64,000 nt of DNA from Ectothiorhodospiraceae bacterium BW-2 (lineage in GTDB: Bacteria; Pseudomonadota; Gammaproteobacteria; Thiohalomonadales; Thiohalomonadaceae): the NCBI GenBank assembly GCA_008375315.1, contig CP032507.1:1663001-1727000 (forward strand). The letters are read 5' to 3'. The notes beneath the pieces are model-generated. The model saw nothing but the letters and a program-made list of their open reading frames with translations, was not told the origin of the DNA and did no database searches. The number at the start of each line of letters is the position of its first letter. Position 1 is the first letter of the stretch. Made by a program: the position numbers and the translations under genes. Below, in pieces: positions 49,027 to 57,590 of the stretch.

Positions 49027-50322
49027 ATGGAATCAGAACTATTTGATGTTATCGTTATCGGTGCTGGTCTTGCGGGGCTAACAGCCGCAACGCGCTGCCA
49101 GCAAGCGGGGCTAAAAGTCGGACTGCTAGAGCAGTTGAATCGTGTAGGCGGTCTATGTGGCACCTACCAGCGCGAGGGGTATGAGTTTGTTATCGGCTGT
49201 AATGAGTTTGGTTCCAGTTTAGAGCGCGAAATGGTCGCGCTAGGGGTCGATATTAAATTTAAAGCCCCCAACACCCGCTTTACTTTCGAGTCGAAAAGCT
49301 ACCAATTTCCGCTGAAACCCCTTGCGCTAGCCGGTATGCTAAAACATACTTTTGATATCCAACGCTTTTTAAAAGCGTGCAAACAGCCCGAAAATAGCGC
49401 CCGATCCTTAGATGAGATTGTCAGCCAAACGGTCAAAAATCGCACCTTAGCCCAACTCATTCTCTCTTTTGCTTACCCCTCGGCGATTACCCCTGCTCGA
49501 CTCAGCGTAGCCAAATTTTTAGAGATGTTCTCTAAAGAGCTCAATTACGACTACCAAAACTCCCGTATTCCTATCGGTGGGCCACAACATTTAGCCGATC
49601 AGATCGCCGCCCGTTTTACCGCGATCGGTGGTCAGCTATGGTTAGAGAGGCGGGTCGAGGCGGTAGAGTATGCCGAGGGGATCCATAATGTGGCTACTAG
49701 TAACGGTAACTATCGTGCTAAACAGCTTATCTCTAGCGAAGCGAGGCAAGATCGCTTCCCTGACGGGGCGGTAGAGGGACTGTCACTCAACACGCTCCAT
49801 CTAGCACTCAAAAAGAGCTTCCCTTACCCACAAGGGATGCACACCCTCGCCTATTTTCCACCCGATATCACCGGCTGGATGAGTCAAATGGATCAGGGGC
49901 AGCTCCCCGATGCCTTCGGTTTTCACCTCTTTTGTAGCGATCTGCCACCTAAGGATGAGTACTATAGTGTCAACCTCTACTGCACCGCACCGCGTCACAT
50001 GGAGGATATGGCACCGGCAGCACAGCAACAGATGGAGTCGTTTATCCTTAACCATATCGAACGGCTACTACCGGGGGTTAACGATGCGATTCTCTACAAA
50101 ACATTTATCACCCCTGCCGATTTCTACCAACAGCACCATCTAAAGAGTCTCGTCACTCCCTATATTGTTGAACACAATATGACTAAACCCGATAGCTACG
50201 ATTCTGAGAGGGCGATTTACTATATCGGCAATAGCCTCTATCCACCGGGTGAGCACGCTTGTGGTGCCGTACTCTGTGCTAGCCAAGCTGCGACTCGTCT
50301 TATTGAGACGCAAGCTAGTTAA
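49027..50322 (+). CDS. FAD-dependent oxidoreductase (phytoene desaturase/amine oxidase-like)
   Basis: A 431-aa flavoprotein. The N-terminal dinucleotide-binding motif is VIVIGAGLAGLTAATRCQQAGLKVGLLEQLNRVGGLCGTY (GxGxxG near residues 12-17, then the GG doublet). A C-terminal FAD-binding segment follows (AIYYIGNSLYPPGEHACGAVLCASQAATRL). It resembles carotenoid-desaturase-like NAD(P)/FAD oxidoreductases of unknown substrate. In the array it may dehydrogenate the peptide or the polyketide-derived part of the product; this is inferred from context. Gaps to its neighbours are 37 bases on both sides. Confidence 0.82.
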   Translation: MESELFDVIVIGAGLAGLTAATRCQQAGLKVGLLEQLNRVGGLCGTYQREGYEFVIGCNEFGSSLEREMVALGVDIKFKAPNTRFTFESKSYQFPLKPLALAGMLKHTFDIQRFLKACKQPENSARSLDEIVSQTVKNRTLAQLILSFAYPSAITPARLSVAKFLEMFSKELNYDYQNSRIPIGGPQHLADQIAARFTAIGGQLWLERRVEAVEYAEGIHNVATSNGNYRAKQLISSEARQDRFPDGAVEGLSLNTLHLALKKSFPYPQGMHTLAYFPPDITGWMSQMDQGQLPDAFGFHLFCSDLPPKDEYYSVNLYCTAPRHMEDMAPAAQQQMESFILNHIERLLPGVNDAILYKTFITPADFYQQHHLKSLVTPYIVEHNMTKPDSYDSERAIYYIGNSLYPPGEHACGAVLCASQAATRLIETQAS

Positions 50323-50359
50323 GATAATTGAATGTAATTTGATATAAGTTAATCTGACG

Positions 50360-52447
50360 ATGATAGTTCACCTTGCCCTATTTGGTTATCTCTGCCTCTC
50401 CGGCTATCGCGCTATAGAGAAAAAGAGGGGAAGTAAGGAGGGCTCCCTTCTGAGTAGTGATAGCCTAAAAGAGCAGATAGCAGACAATGAGAAGGGATTT
50501 TATGATAAGCAGATGCTACAGATGTACGATAGTGCTAAAAACGATAGTGATGGCAATATCTCAACTAAAATAGCGCAAGATAACTTCGATGCTGTCAATA
50601 ATCGTGAGATAAAGAGCGCAGCTATTGCCTTAGCGCTAGCGGCGGCTACGCCACTCTCTCCCCTCTTCGCTATCGCCTCTCTCCCCTTTATTCTCTATGC
50701 TAGCAGGCGGGTCATTAAAGAGAGTTTTGATCTAGCCAAAAAGGGGCAGTTCCGTGTCGAGACCATTATTAGTACCATTATTATCGGCACGCTGCTGCTT
50801 GGCCAACTCTTTATCGCTAGCTTTGCCACGCTACTCTATAAGCTCTCACTTAAGCTCACCTCCAAGATTATTCATCAGTCCAAACAGCAGCTAACCGAAA
50901 CCCTGCTTCAGACCCCCGAGTCGGTCTGGATTTTAGTCGATGGCGCTGAAGTTAGTCTCCCTTTTAACGATATTGAGATCGGCCATATCGTAGTCGTTCA
51001 CGCTGGCGATACGGTACCGGTTGATGGCCTCATTGAGTCGGGTATGGCCACTATCGACCAACATATTCTCACCGGTGAGTCGATTCCGGTAGAAAAAACA
51101 GTCGGTGATGAGGTCTTTGCCATGACACTCATCCTCTCTGGCAAGCTACATATCAAAGTCAACTGCCGTACCTCTGAGAGTAATGCGGCTAAAATTACCC
51201 AGCTACTTAATCAGACCGCCGACTTTAAATCGGGGGTACAACTCCAGGCTGAAACACTATCGGGTAAACTGGTTAACCCCGTTATCGGCACTAGCCTTGT
51301 CGCTATGCCGCTGGTCGGCTTCGGTGGTGCTTTAGGTATTTTGGCCTGCCATCCGGGGAACTCACTGATCGGTATCGCCCCGATTACCACCCTTAAACAT
51401 ATCTCTGCCGCTTCGAAACAGGGGATATTGATTAAGGATGGCCGTACTCTAGAGCTACTAAAAAGTGTCGATACGGTGGTGTTTGATAAAACCGGCACCC
51501 TAACCGATGAGCAGCCCTATGTCGGGCAGATCCACTGCTTTACTGAGCTATCGCAAAACGAGGTACTACGACTAGCTGCAGCGGCCGAATTTAAGCAGAC
51601 CCACCCTTTAGCTAAGGCGATTTTAGCTGCGGCACGGCAGCGTGAGCTGACTTGGCCTGCCCCAAATGAGTGCGAATATCGCCTCGGTTACGGTCTCATT
51701 GTTGTCGTTGACGGTGTCACCGTACGACTAGGCAGCCGCCGCTTTATGGTTGCAGAGAGAGTCGCCATACCGCCAGAGTTAGCCCCGCTAGAGGAGCAGA
51801 GCCATACGGCAGGTACCAGTCTGGTTCTAGTCGCGGTGGCCGACCAGCTAGTGGCGGCGATTGAGCTACGCCCTTCGCTGCGTCCTGAAGCAAAGCGCGT
51901 TATAACCGAGCTAAAACGCCGTAAAACTGTGGCTCAGATCTATATTATCTCCGGCGATGGCGAGACTGCCACCCGCGAGCTGGCTAAAACATTAGGGGTT
52001 GATGGCTATTTCGCCGAAATATTGCCCCAAAACAAGGCCGCCATTATTCAACAGCTACAGCAGCAGGGGCGCAGTGTCTGCTTTGTCGGTGACGGCATTA
52101 ACGATGCCATTGCACTGAAACGGGCGCAAGTTTCGGTATCGCTAGCAGGAGCCTCTAAAATCGCGACCGACACTGCCCAAGTTGTACTACTCGATAGGGG
52201 GATTGAGCACCTAACCTCACTCTTTGAACTTGCCGATCACCTAAATAAAAAGATGGATCGTCTCTTTAAAATAATGTTAACGCCATCACTTATGGGTGCC
52301 TCTAGTGTCCTCTTTTTAGGTACTGGTGTTACCGCTGTGCTCTACCTCTGTAGTCTCGGCATGATAGCCTCTATTGGCTATGTACTGCTGCCGTTACCTA
52401 AACAGCTAACTCCACCTAAAAATAGAACACTACCCCAGCTTGATTAA
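50360..52447 (+). CDS. P1B-like P-type ATPase lacking the CPC metal motif
   Basis: A 695-aa P-type ATPase. Present are the actuator loop LTGESIPVEK, the phosphorylation site DKTGTLTDE (D376), the HP signature QTHPLAKAIL of P1B pumps, and the hinge VGDGINDAIALKRA. There is no N-terminal heavy-metal-binding domain; the first 80 residues hold a short hydrophobic start and a polar stretch. In the membrane helix where P1B pumps have CPC, this one reads ACHPGNSLIGIAP, so PGN replaces CPC with Cys-His just before. The ion is therefore unpredictable. Its place in the array suggests export, self-protection or metal supply linked to the product. Confidence 0.85.
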   Translation: MIVHLALFGYLCLSGYRAIEKKRGSKEGSLLSSDSLKEQIADNEKGFYDKQMLQMYDSAKNDSDGNISTKIAQDNFDAVNNREIKSAAIALALAAATPLSPLFAIASLPFILYASRRVIKESFDLAKKGQFRVETIISTIIIGTLLLGQLFIASFATLLYKLSLKLTSKIIHQSKQQLTETLLQTPESVWILVDGAEVSLPFNDIEIGHIVVVHAGDTVPVDGLIESGMATIDQHILTGESIPVEKTVGDEVFAMTLILSGKLHIKVNCRTSESNAAKITQLLNQTADFKSGVQLQAETLSGKLVNPVIGTSLVAMPLVGFGGALGILACHPGNSLIGIAPITTLKHISAASKQGILIKDGRTLELLKSVDTVVFDKTGTLTDEQPYVGQIHCFTELSQNEVLRLAAAAEFKQTHPLAKAILAAARQRELTWPAPNECEYRLGYGLIVVVDGVTVRLGSRRFMVAERVAIPPELAPLEEQSHTAGTSLVLVAVADQLVAAIELRPSLRPEAKRVITELKRRKTVAQIYIISGDGETATRELAKTLGVDGYFAEILPQNKAAIIQQLQQQGRSVCFVGDGINDAIALKRAQVSVSLAGASKIATDTAQVVLLDRGIEHLTSLFELADHLNKKMDRLFKIMLTPSLMGASSVLFLGTGVTAVLYLCSLGMIASIGYVLLPLPKQLTPPKNRTLPQLD

Positions 52448-52485
52448 AGCCTTTTTTATGCCACAACTTTTAGAGAAACTATTTT

Positions 52486-53334
52486 ATGTTTTCAAAATGC
52501 CTTGGAAAATTTCCACTCGATATAGACAACCTCTATGCCGATTTAGCCCAGCTACATGAATCAGACTATATTCCTGCCTATTCAGAATATACTATCGGTT
52601 CATGGCGTACCGCTATTTTAATGAATCAAGAGGGTGATTCGAGTAGCGGTGAAGTAATAGAGTATGCTGGCTCCGCTCAAGCGACACCTCTGGCTAAAAA
52701 ATTACCCCATATTATGCAGGTGCTTAGCGAGACTTTTAATATGGCGACAATTAAGTTAGCCCGTATTGCGACCATTAAAAAGTATGGTCTTATTCTGCCC
52801 CATATCGATTTCGTCACCTTCTCCAAACCGTGTAAACGGTATAATATCGCCCTTATCTCTAATGACAGATGTATTAGTATTGAGGAGCAGACCGCCTATA
52901 GTATGCGTTCGGGAGAAATTTGGGATTTAGATGCGACCCATCCCCATAGCGCCGCTAACTTCTCTGATGAAGATAGAGTGTCGCTAATTATCGATTTAGA
53001 GCCCATAGATAACGAAAAAGACTATTTTAACCATCCCGATAAGCTAGCTGCGGCAGAGCCGATCCGCTTTATCGAGCGTGAGCCTCTTCCTGCCGAACTC
53101 AAGGAGCACTACTTAGCGCTAGCGGCACTAATGACTCGCCATAACTACAGAGATATTTTGGCGATGGTAGCCAAACTCCCCTTCTTGTGGCAGATGGAGT
53201 TAACCGATGTTTTTGAGATTACACAGCAGATCTGTCATCGTTCCGGTGATAGGCTTTTAATCGATAATATCGCCAAAACTAAACATGCCTTTTTACACGA
53301 AAGAGCCACCGATCCTGTCTCTGGTATTCTGTAA
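52486..53334 (+). CDS. Fe(II)/2-oxoglutarate dioxygenase of the L-proline cis-4-hydroxylase type
   Basis: A 282-aa member of the aspartyl/asparaginyl beta-hydroxylase superfamily. The iron ligands are in LPHIDF (HxD, near residue 107) and THPHSA (distal His, near residue 158); the 2-oxoglutarate-binding Arg is in DRVSLIIDL. From memory, it lines up over its full length, including the C-terminal helical domain (NYRDILAMVAKLPF...ICHRSGDRLLID), with the rhizobial L-proline cis-4-hydroxylase. That enzyme acts on free proline. This fits the proline-like code of the first A domain and suggests supply of hydroxyproline to the megasynthase. The exact substrate is an inference. Confidence 0.8.
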   Translation: MFSKCLGKFPLDIDNLYADLAQLHESDYIPAYSEYTIGSWRTAILMNQEGDSSSGEVIEYAGSAQATPLAKKLPHIMQVLSETFNMATIKLARIATIKKYGLILPHIDFVTFSKPCKRYNIALISNDRCISIEEQTAYSMRSGEIWDLDATHPHSAANFSDEDRVSLIIDLEPIDNEKDYFNHPDKLAAAEPIRFIEREPLPAELKEHYLALAALMTRHNYRDILAMVAKLPFLWQMELTDVFEITQQICHRSGDRLLIDNIAKTKHAFLHERATDPVSGIL

Positions 53335-53366
53335 CATCCATTAGTATATTAACGGAGCTTTTAGCG

Positions 53367-54737
53367 ATGAGTGCTACTCAGTTAACTATTTTGGCGGCTA
53401 TTGTCAGCTATTTTGTCGCCATGATTATTATCGGTATTATGGCAAGCCGCCATCAGAGTCATAGTGGCTTTGTTATCGGCTCTCGTGATGTGGGCTATAT
53501 TCCAACTATCGGTTCACTCTCCTCTTCGTTTCGTGATGGCATGGGAGTTATCTTTTGGGTCGGTTTTGGTGCCTCAGTCGGTTATGGTGGGATATGGGTC
53601 TTTATCGGTGTTGTCGCAGCTCTGTTAGTCTATGCCTTTATCGGGCCGAGGGCACGACAGTTAGCCGCACAACAGGACTATATTACTATCGGTGAGATGA
53701 TTCGCGCCCGCTCCGGCAGCCTTACCGAACGCTTTAGTGCGGCAATTATTGTCTGCTTCGCCTTAATGGTGATTGCCATCCAGCTCCATGTTGCCGGCAA
53801 CCTCTTCTCAATGGTATTGGGGATCGCTCCTTGGATCGGGGTCTTCTCCGTTGCCATTGTCGTCGGCTTCTACCTCTTTTGGGGTGGCTATAGCACCGTC
53901 GTCAAGACCGATGCGGTACAATTTTTTATTATCTTATCGCTGCTATTTATGCCGCTCTTTTTAGAGCCGACAGAGGCGATGTTCCATTTCGATACTATTT
54001 GGGCATTAGAGACAGAGACGATTATCGCCTTTAATTTAATCGGCTTTTTCTATGTTTTAAGCTCTGCTGATACTTGGCAGCGGATCTTCTCGGCTCGAAA
54101 TACCCGCGTGATCTACTTCTCTTTTCCGCTATCGGGCGTCGCGCTGCTGATTATCACTTTAGGGCTTATCTTTCTTGGCATGCTCGCTAGACCCCATTTA
54201 GGTGAGGTGATCGATACCAATACAGTCTTTTATGAGATCTTTAAAGGCGACTATCTCTCTCCCCTCCTACAGGCCTATATTGCGGTGGTTGTGATGGCTA
54301 TCTGTATGTCAACACTCGATACAATGTGTTATCTCACCGCAGCCACCATCGCTAAAAACCACACTCCAGCACACCTAACTGCAACACGCGATAGCTATGT
54401 TAACTTTTCACAAAAGGTGATGCTTCTCACGCTTGTCGCCATGAGTTTAGTGACCCTCACCATTAGCGATCTGCTGCTATTTGCTTTTAGTGCGGCTAGC
54501 CTGCTCTTTATCTTATCTCCGCTCTATCTCTTTACGGTATTTAACCTCCCCAAAGTGCGTAACGATAAAACCGATCGGCTGATGACACTGGCTATCGCGA
54601 TGAGCGCAATCATCTATCTTTATATGTTCTCAGCCGGCCACTTTGAGCGAGCGATTTTAACCCTAGTTCCAGTGGCAATCTCAACGGTACTAACTAGTGT
54701 TGCGATCTATTTTGGTAATATAAATAATCAGGAGTAA
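53367..54737 (+). CDS. Sodium:solute symporter family protein
   Basis: A 456-aa SSS-family transporter with about 12-13 hydrophobic segments. The first helices (IVSYFVAMIIIGIMASRHQSHSGFVIGSRDVGYIPTIGSLSSSF) and GYSTVVKTDAVQFFIILSLL (the sodium-site region) are typical. Family members carry proline (PutP), pantothenate, sugars or other solutes. The neighbouring hydroxylase makes proline uptake attractive, but transport or export of the product cannot be excluded. It ends 9 bases before purH, and its last codons supply the purH ribosome binding site. Confidence 0.82.
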   Translation: MSATQLTILAAIVSYFVAMIIIGIMASRHQSHSGFVIGSRDVGYIPTIGSLSSSFRDGMGVIFWVGFGASVGYGGIWVFIGVVAALLVYAFIGPRARQLAAQQDYITIGEMIRARSGSLTERFSAAIIVCFALMVIAIQLHVAGNLFSMVLGIAPWIGVFSVAIVVGFYLFWGGYSTVVKTDAVQFFIILSLLFMPLFLEPTEAMFHFDTIWALETETIIAFNLIGFFYVLSSADTWQRIFSARNTRVIYFSFPLSGVALLIITLGLIFLGMLARPHLGEVIDTNTVFYEIFKGDYLSPLLQAYIAVVVMAICMSTLDTMCYLTAATIAKNHTPAHLTATRDSYVNFSQKVMLLTLVAMSLVTLTISDLLLFAFSAASLLFILSPLYLFTVFNLPKVRNDKTDRLMTLAIAMSAIIYLYMFSAGHFERAILTLVPVAISTVLTSVAIYFGNINNQE

Positions 54738-54746
54738 ACCGAATCT

Positions 54747-56312
54747 ATGCGAACCATCAAACGAGCCCTTGTTAGCGTCTCTGATAAGAGTGGTATTGTC
54801 GAATTTTGCCGTCAGTTACAGCAGCAGCAGGTGGAGATCCTCTCTACCGGAGGAACAGCTAAACTGCTAGCAGAGAGTGGCGTTAAAGTGGTCGAGGTCT
54901 CAGACTATACCGCCTTTCCAGAGATGATGGCAGGACGAGTCAAGACACTACACCCGAAAATTCATGGGGGTATTTTAGCTCGACGAGGAGTCGATGAGGC
55001 GATTGCCGCCGAGCACGGTATCGGTTTTATCGATCTAGTGGTGGTCAACCTCTATCCGTTTGAACAGACGGTCGCTAATCCTGACTGCACTCTGGCCGAT
55101 GCGATTGAGAATATCGATATTGGCGGTCCGACTATGCTCAGAGCGGCAGCGAAAAACCATGCCGATGTCACCGTAGTGGTCGATAGTGGTGACTATGAGC
55201 CGCTGCTGCAGGAGTTAGCTGAGCTAGGCGGTGTGAGTCGTGAGAGCCGCTATCGGCTAGCGGTTAAAACCTTTGAGCACACCGCAGCTTATGATGGGGC
55301 GATTGCTAACTATCTCGGTGCTCATCACTCTAGCGGCGAGGCTGAGACTTTTGGTTCGACCTTTACGATGCAGTTTCACAAAGTTCAGGCGATGCGCTAT
55401 GGTGAAAATCCGCACCAGCTCGGGGCCTTCTATCGTGAAGCCCACCCCGCTATCGGTACCATTGCCACCGCCGAACAGCGACAGGGTAAAGAGCTATCGT
55501 ATAACAATATTGCCGATACCGATGCGGCGCTAGAGTGCGTGAAACAGTTTGATAGCGCCCCGACCTGTGTGATTGTTAAACACGCTAACCCTTGCGGGGT
55601 CGCGACGGGTGCGACACTGCTAGAGGCATATCATCGTGCCTACGCTACCGATCCGGAGTCGGCCTTTGGCGGTATTATCGCCTTTAATGGCGAGCTTGAT
55701 GGTGAGACAGCGGCAGCGATTGTAGCGCGACAGTTTGTGGAGGTGATTATCGCTCCAACAGTGTCGCCGGCGGCGATCGAGGCGGTAGCGGGCAAAAAAA
55801 ATATTCGTCTGCTACAGTGTGGGCAGTGGAGTCGTGGCGTCTCGGACGGATTTGACTTTAAACGGGTCAATGGTGGTCTGCTGCTACAGCAGCGCGATAG
55901 TGGTATGGTAGCGGCGGCTGATTTAAAGCTGGTTACTCGGCGTCAACCCGACGAGGGCGAGCTGGCCGATCTGCTCTTCACTTGGCGAGTGGCTAAATTT
56001 GTCAAATCGAATGCGATTGTTTATGGCCATCATGGGCAGACGATTGGCGTCGGTGCAGGCCAGATGAGTCGGGTAAACTCAGCTCGAATCGCCGCGATTA
56101 AGGCCGAACAGGCTGGTTTAGAGGTGGCGGGGAGCGTGATGGCGTCAGATGCCTTCTTTCCGTTTCGTGACGGTATCGATAACGCCGCTGCTGCCGGAAT
56201 TCGAGCGGTGATTCAGCCAGGGGGTTCGATGCGCGATGAGGAGGTGATCGCCGCTGCTGATGAGCACGATATAGCGATGCTCTTTACCGGTATGCGCCAT
56301 TTCCGTCACTGA
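54747..56312 (+). CDS. purH: Bifunctional AICAR formyltransferase/IMP cyclohydrolase
   Basis: A 521-aa enzyme for the last two steps of IMP synthesis. The MGS-like IMP cyclohydrolase domain lies at the N-terminus ([48 protein letters not shown]). The AICAR transformylase domain follows ([30 protein letters not shown]-terminal [19 protein letters not shown]). It follows the symporter by 9 bases and may be partly expressed from the biosynthetic transcript. In relatives it usually follows fis directly; purD, often next, is absent here. Confidence 0.97.
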   Translation: MRTIKRALVSVSDKSGIVEFCRQLQQQQVEILSTGGTAKLLAESGVKVVEVSDYTAFPEMMAGRVKTLHPKIHGGILARRGVDEAIAAEHGIGFIDLVVVNLYPFEQTVANPDCTLADAIENIDIGGPTMLRAAAKNHADVTVVVDSGDYEPLLQELAELGGVSRESRYRLAVKTFEHTAAYDGAIANYLGAHHSSGEAETFGSTFTMQFHKVQAMRYGENPHQLGAFYREAHPAIGTIATAEQRQGKELSYNNIADTDAALECVKQFDSAPTCVIVKHANPCGVATGATLLEAYHRAYATDPESAFGGIIAFNGELDGETAAAIVARQFVEVIIAPTVSPAAIEAVAGKKNIRLLQCGQWSRGVSDGFDFKRVNGGLLLQQRDSGMVAAADLKLVTRRQPDEGELADLLFTWRVAKFVKSNAIVYGHHGQTIGVGAGQMSRVNSARIAAIKAEQAGLEVAGSVMASDAFFPFRDGIDNAAAAGIRAVIQPGGSMRDEEVIAAADEHDIAMLFTGMRHFRH

Positions 56313-56343
56313 GGAGCCGCAGGCCGCTGAGATAATGGCCCCC

Positions 56344-56384
56344 AAAAAGGCCATCAATTTTCTGCGCTAGTGATGGCCTTTTAT
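56344..56384 (+). terminator. Rho-independent terminator after purH
   Basis: AAAAAGGCCATCA (56344-56356) pairs with TGATGGCCTTTT (56371-56382), giving a stem of about 12 bp around a 14-base loop and ending in a T run. It can work in both directions and closes the purH transcript. Confidence 0.75.
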
Positions 56385-56472
56385 GGATTAAAATAGACGC
56401 AAAACCAGCGATAGGTGTTGTTTTGCAATGATTTTTTTGAATTTAATGACCATAGTAATGGTTATGTTGAAG

Positions 56473-56630
56473 GGCCTTGTTCATCTCTTCGTCAGCTCCC
56501 CTCCACCCCTTTCCCGCTGGGAGAGGCGGAGAGGGAAGGCGAGGTAATCATGCCTCATGAAGGTGACGAGACGATGAACAAGACCCGGGTTTCGTAGGGG
56601 CGGGTTTGAAACCCGCCCCTACACGCCGTG
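56473..56630 (+). repeat. 158-bp composite repeat, copy 1 (inverted relative to copy 2)
   Basis: The unit begins GGCCTTGTTCATC and ends CACGCCGTG. It contains a 115-bp MITE-like part (56472-56586) with imperfect terminal inverted repeats (GGGCCTTGTTCATC and GGGTCTTGTTCATC read inward), then a 29-bp palindrome at 56594-56622 built on GTAGGGGCGGGTTT. The same 158 bases occur in reverse orientation at 60939-61096 with about six differences (roughly 96% identity by eye). No coding is seen here. The surrounding gene-free stretch 56313-56863 also holds the purH terminator and the 91-bp element listed separately. Confidence 0.9.
56594..56622. repeat. 29-bp G/C-rich palindrome
   Basis: GTAGGGGCGGGTTT followed by its reverse complement around a single central base. 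It would form a very stable hairpin. The same palindrome recurs at 60947-60975 in the inverted copy. Similar hairpins are widespread REP-like repeats in bacterial genomes. Confidence 0.85.
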
Positions 56631-56716
56631 GATTACCGGAAGAGATGGTCGTTTAAAAAGCACGGTTTGAATCACACTTGGTTGGAGGGGCATCATAGAA
56701 ACCGCAAGCCTGACGG

Positions 56717-56807
56717 GTAACCGTTCACGCTCCCTGCTAATTTTACCCCTCACCCCAACCCTCTCCCGCTGGGAGAGGGAGATTAAGGAGGGAGAGTGAA
56801 CGGTTAC
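56717..56807. mobile_element. 91-bp MITE-like element
   Basis: The ends are imperfect inverted repeats of about 22 bp: GTAACCGTTCACGCTCCCT at the left and, read inward from the right, GTAACCGTTCACTCTCCCT. The centre carries CTCTCCCGCTGGGAGAG, itself a hairpin. It has no coding capacity. I see no target duplication, so the mobile-element call rests on structure alone. Confidence 0.55.
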
Positions 56808-56863
56808 GATATGTTTTAGATACCCGAACGCTGGAAGAGGTATTTTTATAGGAGCCTAAGATA

Positions 56864-57316
56864 ATGGAGTGGTCAGAAGTTATTGATAACCCGATGCTTG
56901 CTAACTTACCGTTTAAGATTGAGCTAACTCGGTTTGGGCAGTTACTGATGAGTCCGGCTTCGAACGAGCATGGGCGAATTCAAAGTCGTTTAAGCGCAAA
57001 ATTTTTGCGTAAACCGGGAGGTGAAGTCATTACCGAATGTTCAATTCAAACGACCAACGGGATTAAAGTGGCGGATGTTGCATGGCTATCTGAAGCCTTT
57101 GTGTCGAAGTACGGCTTTACAACACCCTACCCTAAGGCACCCGAGTTGTGCGTTGAAATTATATCCCCATCCAATTCGATGGAAGAGATGCGAGAGAAGA
57201 TTCAGCTCTATCTCGAAGCAGGGGCAATAGAGGTGTGGCTTGTGCGGGGGCTTGATGATATTCAGATATTTAATGCAGCAGGTGAAGCAGGGTATTCGCA
57301 ATACTTTTCGGTATAG
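56864..57316 (+). CDS. Uma2/DUF820 family endonuclease-like protein
   Basis: A 150-aa protein of the Uma2 family (PD-(D/E)XK fold). Seen are the N-terminal YELI-like region (FKIELTRFGQLLMSPASNEHGRIQSRL), the acidic VADVAWLS and PELCVEIISPSNSMEEMREKIQLYLEAGAIEVWLV, which hold the D...ExK-like core residues. Full family members have about 185-195 aa, so this one is rather short at both ends. The function is unknown; such genes multiply in cyanobacteria and filamentous sulfur bacteria. AGGAG precedes the ATG. It lies between a MITE-like element and the ParA-HypA chimera, inside the inverted-repeat-bounded block. Confidence 0.82.
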   Translation: MEWSEVIDNPMLANLPFKIELTRFGQLLMSPASNEHGRIQSRLSAKFLRKPGGEVITECSIQTTNGIKVADVAWLSEAFVSKYGFTTPYPKAPELCVEIISPSNSMEEMREKIQLYLEAGAIEVWLVRGLDDIQIFNAAGEAGYSQYFSV

Positions 57317-57320
57317 ATAG

Positions 57321-57590
57321 AATAAAACATGCACACAAATTGAAGCCATTTGGAATCAGCAGGAATCAGGATCGACTATTTATCAGTGTATAAAACCATT
57401 GACTGGTGTTGGCGACATTGTCGAGCCGATTCTTCAGAATATTGCAACCGAGCTGTATCTTCTGCCTGGCGATTTAAATCTCTCCGGCTATGAAGAGGCC
57501 TTATCTGCCGAATGGCCCAACAGCATGGGTGATAATAATCTCTACCGCCCTATGCGAATACTTAGTTCCTTCTGGCAGGTGATGCAGATG
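57321..57590 (+). pseudogene. ParA-family ATPase fragment
   Basis: The open frame from 57321 reads TQIEAIWNQQESGSTIYQCIKPL...VGDIVEP...ELYLLPGDLNLSGYEEALSAEWPN...RILSSFWQVMQM. This is the middle of a ParA-family ATPase of the kind with a TIY...GTGDI...LWLLPGDL...FEDxLS pattern. The N-terminal Walker A part and the C-terminal third are missing. The fragment starts right after the Uma2 stop and runs in frame into HypA-like sequence near 57590. It is a relic of a rearrangement rather than a working gene. Confidence 0.7.

Noticed and set aside
39122-54737. Foreign base composition of the NRPS-PKS cluster
   Set aside because: Codon habits and the look of the intergenic gaps resemble the flanking core genes; I could not support recent transfer without a composition calculation.
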